From a bacterium (lineage in GTDB: Bacteria; Bacillota; Clostridia; Christensenellales; UBA1242): a DNA stretch of 5,067 nt. Both the position numbers and the translations under genes were made by a program. The notes beneath the pieces are model-generated. The model was not told the DNA's origin. It saw only the letters and a list, made by a program, of their open reading frames with translations, and did not search any database. Shown in pieces: positions 1-5,067 of this stretch. Location of the stretch: assembly GCA_024692805.1 (NCBI GenBank), contig JAILMD010000013.1, forward strand, positions 1-5,067. Reading direction: 5' to 3'. Numbering within the stretch: the first letter of the stretch is position 1; each line of letters begins with the position of its first letter.

Positions 1-72
1 GGGAAAAAAGACTTGCTTGATAGCAAAATCATAAAAAAATTTGGAGATTATAATGACAGAACAAGCCTTTAA
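1..72 (+). CDS. Possible 3' end of an upstream gene (partial, uncertain)
   Basis: Frame 1 is open from the window edge to a TAA at 70-72 and reads GKKDLLDSKIIKKFGDYN followed by DRTSL. If real, it would overlap the rel start at 53 by 20 bases. Its codons (GAT AGC AAA, GGA GAT) resemble those of the genes downstream. The other two frames close early, at 32-34 (frame 2) and 16-18 (frame 3), and could equally be the true end of the upstream gene. In many Gram-positive bacteria apt (adenine phosphoribosyltransferase) lies before rel, but 23 residues are too few to identify a family, so I name no product. No rel promoter is visible in the first 52 bases, which fits cotranscription with something upstream. 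Confidence 0.25.
   Translation, partial: GKKDLLDSKIIKKFGDYNDRTSL
43..46 (+). promoter_or_regulatory. Ribosome binding site that fixes the rel start
   Basis: GGAG at 43-46 sits six bases before the ATG at 53-55. The same frame has a TTG at 41, but that codon overlaps the ribosome binding site itself and has no binding site of its own. The ATG at 53 is therefore the supported start, giving 703 rather than 707 residues. Confidence 0.75.
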
Positions 73-2164
73 TAAAAAAATTGAAAGTGTTTATAATGGT
101 GAAAATTTAAAGTTAATTAGATTAGCTTTATCTTTTATTAAACAAAAGTTTATAAATGATTCTTTTATGCTTGACCACGCTATTGAAACTGGGGCAACGC
201 TTGTTGACTTTGGCCTTGATAGTAAAACTATTGTAACGGGTTTAATTTGCAGAGTTCCTGATAAAATTCCTGGTTCTCTAAAAGAAATTAAAGAACTTTT
301 TGGCGATGAAATTTATAACTTAGTTTCATTATGCTTTAAGGTTAACACTTTTGACTACGATAGCGAATCAAAAGGTGAGTTTGATAACCTAAGGAATATG
401 CTTCTTGCAATCGGTAAAGATATTAGAGTTATTTTAGTTAAGATTTGTGACAGATTTGATGAAATGAATAAACTTGATTCTTTTCCAAAAGAGAAGCAAA
501 TTGAGCTAGCAAGAGAAACTTGGGACATTTTTGTTCCCTTAATTGAAAGATTAGGAATGAATAAAATGCGAAGCGATATTGAAGATATTTGCTTTAAAAC
601 GCTAAACCCTAGTGAATATAATGCTTTAAAACAAGACCTTGACGCTAAGTTTCATGAAAAAACAAAGATAATGAGCGAAATTGAAAATAACCTTAAAGGA
701 GTTTTAACAAAACTTAACATAAATGGCGTTGTAACCTCAAGATTTAAGCATTTTTATAGCGTTTATAAAAAGATTAAAAAAGCGGGAATTGACAAAATTT
801 ATGATATCATTGCCTTAAGAATTATTGTTGATGAAGAAAAAGATTGTTATGCTTGTTTAGGTGAAATTCATTCACTTTATAGGCCAATTCCTGGAAGAAT
901 TAAAGACTACATAGCAAGCCCAAAACCAAATGGATATAAAAGCCTTCACACAACGCTTTTAACCAAAGACGGCGTTCCTTTTGAGGTTCAGATTAGAACA
1001 CGTGAGATGCACGAATTTTGTGAATATGGAATTGCTGCTCACTGGCGATATAAAGAGGGCAAAACAAAGTTAGACCAACTTGAAGAGCGAATTAATTGGT
1101 TTAGAAAAACGCTTGAAGATGAAAGCCAAATCAAAGATGACGAGAAGTTTGTTAACGCGGTTAAAATGGATCTTGCAACAGGCGAGATTTGGGTTTTTAC
1201 GCCTAAGAGAAAACCAATAAGTCTTCCTGAAAATGCAACACCTGTTGATTTTGCTTATGCAATTCATAGTGGCGTTGGTAATAAATGTGTTGGCGCTAAG
1301 GTTAACGATAAAATGGTTCCTTTAAGTTATGTTTTATCAACCGGTGACGTTGTTGAAATATTAACTAGCCCAAACAGCAAAGGCCCAAGCCTTGATTGGC
1401 TTAACTTTGTTGTTAGTTCTGGCGCAAAACAACAAATTAGAACTTTCTTTAAAAAACAGTCAAAAGACACTAACATAAAACTTGGAAAAGAAATTTTGGA
1501 ACTTGAGTCTAAAAAATGTGGTTATTCGCTTCAAGATTTATTAACTTCAAGTGAGGTCAGTGACCTTCTAACTAGGTTTAACTTAATATCGATTGAAGAT
1601 ATTTTTGCCGCTGTTGGATATGGCGGAATAACCTCAAAACAAGTTTTAGGTCACGCTGTTGGGTTGCGTAAAACTCAAGAAAAACTTGAGAGAAAGAAAG
1701 AATTAGCATTATCAAGCGCTTCAAAACCTCAAAAAGATAACAATGCTGTTATTGTTGATGGCAAAAAGGGAATAAGCGTTAGGTTTGGCGGGTGTTGTCA
1801 TCCAATTGCTGGCGATGAAATAGTTGCCTTTTCAAGCGCAAGGGGAATAACCGTTCATAAAAAAGATTGCAGAAACGTTAAGGGAATAAGCGCTTCTAAA
1901 GAAATTCACGTTTGTTGGGAAGGCGATTCTAAATCGATGTTTGTTGTAACAATGACGGCTCTAGCAAGTGATGCTAACCTTGCCCTTGTTTCAATAACAA
2001 ACCTTTTGTCTAACCTTAAAGTTAATATTGTTTCAATAACGAGCAAACTAAATAGTTCTAATGAAAGTTTGATTACTTTAAAAATTAGCGTTGCCAATAG
2101 GCAAAATGAGTTATTTGTTAAGCAAAAACTCAAACAACTCGACACAATATATAATTTAAAATAA
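53..2164 (+). CDS. relA: Long RelA/SpoT homologue: (p)ppGpp synthetase with a degenerate hydrolase domain
   Basis: This is a ribosome-associated stringent-response enzyme of 703 residues, close to the usual length of about 730. It transfers pyrophosphate from ATP to GDP or GTP to make (p)ppGpp. Numbering is from the ATG at 53. The N-terminal HD region (about 20-160) aligns without gaps to the Rel hydrolase core, but the HD pair reads C66-R67, the following Glu-Asp reads D70-K71, and the Asn after the conserved Asp133 is E137; His42 and Asp133 remain. The synthetase (about 225-335) looks intact: RFKH at 230-233, YD at 250-251, RIKD at 282-285, NGYKSLHTT, and FEVQIRT with Glu311. A TGS domain (about 378-440) is followed by a helical region, a zinc-finger-like domain with C581-C582, H602 and C606, and a C-terminal ACT domain (about 630-703). 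Inference: it makes but probably does not hydrolyse alarmone. The RIKD motif is the type normally found in bifunctional enzymes, not the EXDD of proteobacterial RelA. Family assignment is very secure. Confidence 0.96.
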   Translation: MTEQAFNKKIESVYNGENLKLIRLALSFIKQKFINDSFMLDHAIETGATLVDFGLDSKTIVTGLICRVPDKIPGSLKEIKELFGDEIYNLVSLCFKVNTFDYDSESKGEFDNLRNMLLAIGKDIRVILVKICDRFDEMNKLDSFPKEKQIELARETWDIFVPLIERLGMNKMRSDIEDICFKTLNPSEYNALKQDLDAKFHEKTKIMSEIENNLKGVLTKLNINGVVTSRFKHFYSVYKKIKKAGIDKIYDIIALRIIVDEEKDCYACLGEIHSLYRPIPGRIKDYIASPKPNGYKSLHTTLLTKDGVPFEVQIRTREMHEFCEYGIAAHWRYKEGKTKLDQLEERINWFRKTLEDESQIKDDEKFVNAVKMDLATGEIWVFTPKRKPISLPENATPVDFAYAIHSGVGNKCVGAKVNDKMVPLSYVLSTGDVVEILTSPNSKGPSLDWLNFVVSSGAKQQIRTFFKKQSKDTNIKLGKEILELESKKCGYSLQDLLTSSEVSDLLTRFNLISIEDIFAAVGYGGITSKQVLGHAVGLRKTQEKLERKKELALSSASKPQKDNNAVIVDGKKGISVRFGGCCHPIAGDEIVAFSSARGITVHKKDCRNVKGISASKEIHVCWEGDSKSMFVVTMTALASDANLALVSITNLLSNLKVNIVSITSKLNSSNESLITLKISVANRQNELFVKQKLKQLDTIYNLK

Positions 2165-2188
2165 TTAGTAAGAATTTTTGCTAAAGTG

Positions 2189-2217
2189 TTTACATTTTAA
2201 AATATATGTGTTATATT
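2189..2217 (+). promoter_or_regulatory. Promoter of rpsO, extended -10 type
   Basis: The -35 is TTTACA at 2189-2194 (five of six matches to TTGACA). A 17-base spacer leads to the -10, TATATT at 2212-2217 (five of six). TG at 2209-2210 sits one base before the -10, forming an extended -10 element. Transcription should start near 2224, giving an rpsO leader of about 75 bases. No strong terminator separates this site from rel, so read-through from rel is also possible. Confidence 0.75.
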
Positions 2218-2226
2218 ATTACCTGA

Positions 2227-2275
2227 CCAACACCAAGGTTTAGCGAGTCCTTCAACGCTTTGCTTTGGAGTTCGG
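2227..2275 (+). promoter_or_regulatory. Structured rpsO leader, candidate S15 autoregulatory element
   Basis: The leader folds by eye into one long hairpin. The outer helix pairs 2227-2231 (CCAAC) with 2270-2275 (GTTCGG, bulging the C). An A-A mismatch at 2232 and 2269 follows. The middle helix pairs 2233-2238 (CCAAGG) with 2263-2268 (CTTTGG, one G-U). After a three-by-three internal loop, 2242-2245 (AGCG) pairs with 2256-2259 (CGCT), closing a ten-base loop. The structure ends 12 bases before the rpsO ribosome binding site (AGGAG, 2288-2292). S15 is known in several bacterial groups to bind its own mRNA leader and repress translation, using differing structures. That this hairpin does so is inference from position and structure; I do not recognise it as a specific described class. 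Confidence 0.5.
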
Positions 2276-2299
2276 CGAATTAAATAAAGGAGAAGGAAA

Positions 2300-2563
2300 A
2301 TGACAAAGGAAAGAAAATCACAAATTATTGCTGAGTTTGGAAGAAACGAAGGGGACACTGGTTCTCCTGAAGTTCAAATCGCTCTTTTAACTGAAAGGAT
2401 TAACCATTTAACTGATCACTTAAAAGAAAACAAGCAAGATTTACATTCACGCAGAGGTTTGCTTCAATTAGTCGGAACAAGGAAAAGACTTTTAGCTTAC
2501 CTTAAAAACACAAACCTTGAAAGTTATCGTGAATTAATAGCAAAACTCGGAATTAGAAAATAA
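2300..2563 (+). CDS. rpsO: 30S ribosomal protein S15
   Basis: The 87-residue protein is the usual S15 length (88-89). S15 is a primary binding protein of the 16S rRNA central domain: it binds the helix 20/21/22 junction and opens the way for S6, S18, S11 and S21 to form the platform. Family signatures visible are FGRNEGDTGSPEVQIALLT (residues 13-31), the rRNA-contacting HSRRGLL (49-55), the basic RKRLLAYL (61-68) and the ending YRELIAKLGIRK (76-87). A common DHHSRRG stretch reads DLHSRRG here, so one His (residue 48) is Leu, a minor change. The start is set by AGGAG at 2288-2292, seven bases before the ATG. It has its own promoter and structured leader, and precedes pnp, its usual neighbour. 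Confidence 0.98.
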   Translation: MTKERKSQIIAEFGRNEGDTGSPEVQIALLTERINHLTDHLKENKQDLHSRRGLLQLVGTRKRLLAYLKNTNLESYRELIAKLGIRK

Positions 2564-2564
2564 T

Positions 2565-2600
2565 AAAACGGGCGATAGCATTTTATCGCCCAGTTTTTTT
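2565..2600 (+). terminator. Terminator-like hairpin between rpsO and pnp
   Basis: GGGCGATA at 2570-2577 pairs perfectly with TATCGCCC at 2584-2591 around a six-base loop. The flanking AAAAC (2565-2569) can also pair with GTTTT (2593-2597) across one bulged A. Seven Ts follow at 2594-2600. It begins two bases after the rpsO stop codon and ends two bases before the pnp ribosome binding site (AAGGAG, 2603-2608). Structurally it is a full intrinsic terminator, but with no room for a promoter behind it pnp needs read-through or a start inside rpsO. It may act as a partial terminator or as a stable 5' structure on pnp mRNA. Confidence 0.85.
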
Positions 2601-2614
2601 GGAAGGAGAAAAGA

Positions 2615-4702
2615 ATGGTAGAAGAAAAAAGGTATAATTTAAATGTAAGCGGAAAAGACCTTGAAGTTAGAATTGGTAAATATGCTGGTCTTGCTAATGG
2701 CTCTTGTATAGTTAAATGTGGCGAAACAATGGTTATGGTTAACGTAACAATGAGCGATAAGCCTCGTGAAGGAATGGACTTTTTCCCTTTAGGAGTTGAC
2801 TTTGAAGAAAAAATGTATTCAGTTGGTAAAATTCCTGGTGGGTTTAAGAAACGTGAGGGCAGAGCAAGTGATAAAGCTATTTTAACTAGCAGATTAATTG
2901 ATAGGCCAATTCGTCCGCTTTTCCCAAAGGGATTTTATAATGACGTTGCCGTTGTTGCAACAGCATTAAGCGTTGACCCTAATAATCCTCCTGAAGTTTT
3001 AGCAATGATCGGATCAAGCGTTGCTTTAAGCATAAGCGATATTCCATTTGCTGGCCCAACAGGAAGCGTTGTTGTTGGAATGGTTGACGGAAAATATGTT
3101 ATCAATCCAGACGTTGAAACAAGCGAAAAATCAAGGCTTCATTTAACCCTATCTGGAACAAAAGATGCTATTATGATGGTTGAAGCAGGGGCAGATGAAA
3201 TTAGCGAGCAAGAAATGCTTGACGCTATTATGTTTGGTCACGAAGAAATTAAGAAAATTGTTGCATTTATTGAAGGCATTGTTGCTGATTGCGGAAAGCC
3301 AAAGAAAGAAATTGAATATTATAAAGTTGGCGAAGATGTTGAGGCAAGCGTTAGAGAATATGCAGATGAAATGCTTAACGAGGCTCTTGGCGTTACAACT
3401 AACAGGCTTGTTAGAACTGAAAAGGTTGATGCCGTTGAAGCAAACTGCTTAGAGCATTTTGCTGAGCAATATGAAGGTCGTGAGCAAGAAATTAAAGACG
3501 CCCTTTATAAAATGAAGAAAGAAAAGGTTAGAGCTAATATTATTAACTCAGGAATCAGACCAGATGGAAGAAGCGTAACTGAAATTCGTCCAATTTGGTG
3601 TGAGGCTGGTGTTTTACCAAGAGTTCATGGAAGTAGCGTATTTACTCGTGGTCAAACTCAAGTTATGAACGCTTTAACTCTTGGAACAATTAGCGAAGTT
3701 CAAAAACTTGATGGGTTAGATGAAACTGAATATAAGCGTTATATTCATCACTATAATATGCCTCCTTATGCAACAGGCGAAGCAAAACCTCTTAAATCAC
3801 CAGGAAGACGTGAAATTGGTCACGGAGCACTTGCTGAAAGAGCGCTTCTTGCTGTTATTCCAAGTGAAGAGGAATTCCCTTATGCTTTAAGGCTAGTTAG
3901 TGAAGTTTTATCTTCTAATGGGTCTTCATCAATGGCAAGCGTTTGCGCTTCAACACTTTCACTTATGGACGCTGGCGTTCCTATTAAAGAGCCTGTTGCC
4001 GGAATTGCTATGGGTCTTATTAAAGATGAAGAAAGCAAGAAAGTTGTTGTTCTTAGCGATATTCAAGGTCTTGAAGATTTCTTAGGCGATATGGACTTTA
4101 AGGTTGCGGGAACTAAAAACGGTATAACCGCAATTCAAATGGATATTAAGATTAAAGGAATTGATAAGAAGATCTTAACAACCGCTCTTGAGCAAGCAAG
4201 ACAAGGCAGAATGGAAATTATGGGCAAAATGCTTGCTGTTATCAGCGAACCAAGAAAAGAGTTAAGCAAATATGCTCCTAAGATTATTTCATTTGATATT
4301 GACCCAGAAAAGATTGGCGAAGTTATTGGTTCTGGTGGTAAAACTATCAATAAAATAATTGAGCAAACAGGCGTTAAAATTGATATCAGTGACGAAGGCA
4401 AGGTTATGATTGCTTCAAGCGATCTTGATGCTTGCGAACAAGCTAAATCAATCATCAAAGAAATTCTTTTTGAACCAGTTGTTGGTGAAAGATATACCGG
4501 AACTGTTGTAAAGATTATGCAATTTGGTGCTTTTGTTGAATTAACAAATAACGTTGATGGAATGATTCATATTTCAAAACTTAGCGATAAGAGAGTTGAG
4601 AAAGTTGAAGATGTTGTTGCAATTGGCGACAGAGTTAACGTTGAAGTAATAAAGGTTGACGAAAAAGGAAGAGTTGATCTTAAACTCATTGAAAAATTAT
4701 AA
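2615..4702 (+). CDS. pnp: Polynucleotide phosphorylase (PNPase)
   Basis: This cytoplasmic trimeric exoribonuclease degrades RNA 3' to 5' using phosphate, releasing nucleoside diphosphates, and can run in reverse to add tails. The 695 residues fall slightly short of the usual 700-711, with little tail after the S1 domain. The first RNase PH-like domain (about 10-145) carries FFPLGVDFEEKMYSVGKIPG and RLIDRPIRPLFP (93-104). A helical linker spans about 150-300. The second RNase PH-like domain (about 312-545) has GIRPDGR (313-319), FTRGQTQ (343-349), the phosphate-binding serines 437-439, and catalytic Asp482 and Asp488 in SDIQGLEDFLGDMDF. A KH domain (about 555-615) has the loop GSGG (572-575), and an S1 RNA-binding domain spans about 620-692. 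All key residues look intact. The start is supported by AAGGAG six bases upstream. It follows rpsO and ends at a clean terminator, so it is the last gene of its unit. In enterobacteria PNPase represses its own mRNA through a processed 5' hairpin; whether that happens here is unknown. Confidence 0.98.
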   Translation: MVEEKRYNLNVSGKDLEVRIGKYAGLANGSCIVKCGETMVMVNVTMSDKPREGMDFFPLGVDFEEKMYSVGKIPGGFKKREGRASDKAILTSRLIDRPIRPLFPKGFYNDVAVVATALSVDPNNPPEVLAMIGSSVALSISDIPFAGPTGSVVVGMVDGKYVINPDVETSEKSRLHLTLSGTKDAIMMVEAGADEISEQEMLDAIMFGHEEIKKIVAFIEGIVADCGKPKKEIEYYKVGEDVEASVREYADEMLNEALGVTTNRLVRTEKVDAVEANCLEHFAEQYEGREQEIKDALYKMKKEKVRANIINSGIRPDGRSVTEIRPIWCEAGVLPRVHGSSVFTRGQTQVMNALTLGTISEVQKLDGLDETEYKRYIHHYNMPPYATGEAKPLKSPGRREIGHGALAERALLAVIPSEEEFPYALRLVSEVLSSNGSSSMASVCASTLSLMDAGVPIKEPVAGIAMGLIKDEESKKVVVLSDIQGLEDFLGDMDFKVAGTKNGITAIQMDIKIKGIDKKILTTALEQARQGRMEIMGKMLAVISEPRKELSKYAPKIISFDIDPEKIGEVIGSGGKTINKIIEQTGVKIDISDEGKVMIASSDLDACEQAKSIIKEILFEPVVGERYTGTVVKIMQFGAFVELTNNVDGMIHISKLSDKRVEKVEDVVAIGDRVNVEVIKVDEKGRVDLKLIEKL

Positions 4703-4707
4703 TAATT

Positions 4708-4735
4708 AAACCGGCAAATTAATGCCGGTTTTTTT
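4708..4735 (+). terminator. Intrinsic terminator after pnp
   Basis: AAACCGGCA (4708-4716) pairs perfectly with TGCCGGTTT (4723-4731) around the six-base loop AATTAA, and the T run covers 4729-4735. It starts five bases after the pnp stop codon and should end the rel/rpsO/pnp transcription unit. Confidence 0.92.
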
Positions 4736-4740
4736 GTGAC

Positions 4741-4763
4741 TTATATTATTTTATATAATATAA
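4741..4763. repeat. Perfect AT-only inverted repeat in the pnp downstream spacer
   Basis: TTATATTAT (4741-4749) is the exact reverse complement of ATAATATAA (4755-4763), with five bases between. The repeat contains only A and T. It lies 21 bases upstream of a strong -35 element, so it could be a protein site or a bent, easily melted AT-rich upstream region. In so AT-rich a spacer, chance is a serious alternative. Confidence 0.45.
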
Positions 4764-4783
4764 AACATATTTTGCTAGCCCCC

Positions 4784-4811
4784 TTGACAACAAAAAAATC
4801 TGTTGTATAAT
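4784..4811 (+). promoter_or_regulatory. Strong consensus promoter of the right-edge gene
   Basis: A perfect -35 (TTGACA, 4784-4789) and a perfect -10 (TATAAT, 4806-4811) are separated by 16 bases, close to the ideal 17. Transcription should start near 4818, only about 14 bases before the ATG at 4832. The ribosome binding site would then lie at the extreme 5' end of the mRNA. This is the best promoter match in the window. Confidence 0.85.
4787..4806. promoter_or_regulatory. Inverted repeat in the promoter spacer, candidate operator
   Basis: ACAACA (4787-4792) and TGTTGT (4801-4806) form a perfect 6-bp inverted repeat with eight bases between. The left arm overlaps the end of the -35 and the right arm touches the first base of the -10, so a dimeric repressor bound here would block RNA polymerase. 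The sequence does not match the LexA, CIRCE or Rex sites I know. The operator role is inference from placement; a chance repeat is possible. Confidence 0.4.
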
Positions 4812-4819
4812 AATTTCAA

Positions 4820-4823
4820 AGGG
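4820..4823 (+). promoter_or_regulatory. Ribosome binding site of the right-edge gene
   Basis: AGGG at 4820-4823, within AAAGGGA, lies eight bases before the ATG at 4832. It is weaker than the AGGAG sites of rpsO and pnp. With a transcription start near 4818 it falls within the first few bases of the mRNA. Confidence 0.6.
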
Positions 4824-4831
4824 AAATACTA

Positions 4832-5067
4832 ATGAAAAAGATTTATTCACCATTAAACAAGGGTTTTGAGCATTTTACAAGAGAACAAGGTTATGTTTCT
4901 TTTGATAATAATATTGCAAAGAAAATGGACGCAAGGTTAATTCCAACCATGCAATTATATCTATCTTTTTTGGCGTCTGAAAAATTCTCTTACAACAAAA
5001 ATGATCAAACAATCGACATTAATGTTAATGGTGATATAGTTAATAATCTTTATGACAAAAAGGGGTA
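4832..5067 (+). CDS. Unrecognised protein, 5' part only (cut by window edge)
   Basis: The frame is open from the ATG at 4832 to the window end, giving 78 complete codons and two bases of the next. The protein starts MKKIYSPLNKGFEHFTREQG; residues 34-48 read DARLIPTMQLYLSFL, the only fairly hydrophobic stretch, and the rest is rich in Asn, Asp and Lys. I see no signal peptide, confident membrane segment, helix-turn-helix or catalytic motif, and I do not recognise the family. It is supported as a gene by a consensus promoter, a ribosome binding site and the long open frame. It is a separate unit from pnp, which ends at a terminator upstream. Its five serines are all TCN codons, whereas AGC is frequent in rel and pnp; the sample is too small to claim foreign origin. 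The inverted repeat in its promoter suggests possible repression. Confidence 0.75.
   Translation, partial: MKKIYSPLNKGFEHFTREQGYVSFDNNIAKKMDARLIPTMQLYLSFLASEKFSYNKNDQTIDINVNGDIVNNLYDKKG

Noticed and set aside
41..52. Alternative TTG start for rel, four codons upstream
   Set aside because: The TTG overlaps the GGAG ribosome binding site that serves the ATG at 53, and it has no ribosome binding site of its own.
1766..1895. Repeated GGGAATAAGCG-type strings near the zinc-finger-like domain of Rel
   Set aside because: They encode short similar peptides (KGIS, RGIT) at normal positions of the domain; there is no tandem spacing or extended repeat.
2165..2184. Hairpin after rel (TTAGTAA pairing with TTGCTAA) as a rel terminator
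   Set aside because: The stem is almost all A-T with one G-U pair, and no T run follows it; it is too weak to call a terminator.
2517..2545. Internal pnp promoter inside rpsO, starting at TTGAAA (2517-2522)
   Set aside because: At 16-17 bases spacing there is no -10-like hexamer (the bases read GCAAAA), and the nearest one, TAATAG, is only 12 bases away.
4135..4458. Long open frame on the minus strand within pnp, and similar antisense or out-of-phase frames in rel and pnp
   Set aside because: They lie wholly inside genes with clear family matches, have no supporting promoter or ribosome binding site that I could see, and their composition follows from the sense codons.
4734..4759. Second promoter using TATAAT at 4754-4759
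   Set aside because: The hexamer is part of an AT-only palindrome; the nearest -35-like sequence (TTGTGA, 4734-4739) is 14 bases away, and the consensus promoter downstream is far better.

Overview
The window looks like chromosomal housekeeping DNA from an AT-rich, low-GC Gram-positive-type bacterium (Bacillota, perhaps a clostridial or related uncultured lineage). The reasons are strong AGGAG-type ribosome binding sites, near-consensus sigma-A-type promoters, hairpin-plus-T-run terminators, a long Rel protein of the Gram-positive kind, and an rpsO-pnp pair. Trp is encoded by TGG and all genes end in TAA, so the standard code fits and nothing suggests a Mycoplasma-type code. All genes are on the + strand. 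I cannot assign a genus.

Layout: (1) Positions 1-72 may hold the last codons of an upstream gene overlapping the next one. (2) 53-2164 is a full-length long RelA/SpoT homologue, the (p)ppGpp stringent-response enzyme. Its synthetase, TGS, zinc-finger-like and ACT domains look intact, but its N-terminal hydrolase domain has lost the HD pair and other catalytic residues. (3) 2165-2299 is a regulatory gap with an extended -10 promoter and a structured leader ahead of rpsO. (4) 2300-2563 is rpsO (ribosomal protein S15). (5) 2565-2600 is an intrinsic-terminator-like hairpin filling the rpsO-pnp gap and touching the pnp ribosome binding site. (6) 2615-4702 is pnp (polynucleotide phosphorylase). (7) 4708-4735 is a clean terminator. 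(8) 4736-4831 is a very AT-rich spacer with a perfect AT palindrome, then a consensus promoter whose spacer holds a 6-bp inverted repeat. (9) 4832-5067 is the start of an unrecognised gene cut by the window edge.

The genes join translation, RNA decay and stress signalling: Rel slows stable-RNA synthesis when charged tRNA runs short, S15 starts assembly of the 30S platform, and PNPase degrades mRNA 3' to 5'. rpsO and pnp are a widely conserved pair whose expression is usually controlled after transcription; the leader and the intergenic hairpin here fit that. I see no mobile element, CRISPR array, tRNA or rRNA. The points most worth a second look are the degenerate hydrolase domain of Rel, the hairpin joined to the pnp ribosome binding site, and the strongly promoted unknown gene at the right edge. 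I do not see convincing evidence of a wholly new system.
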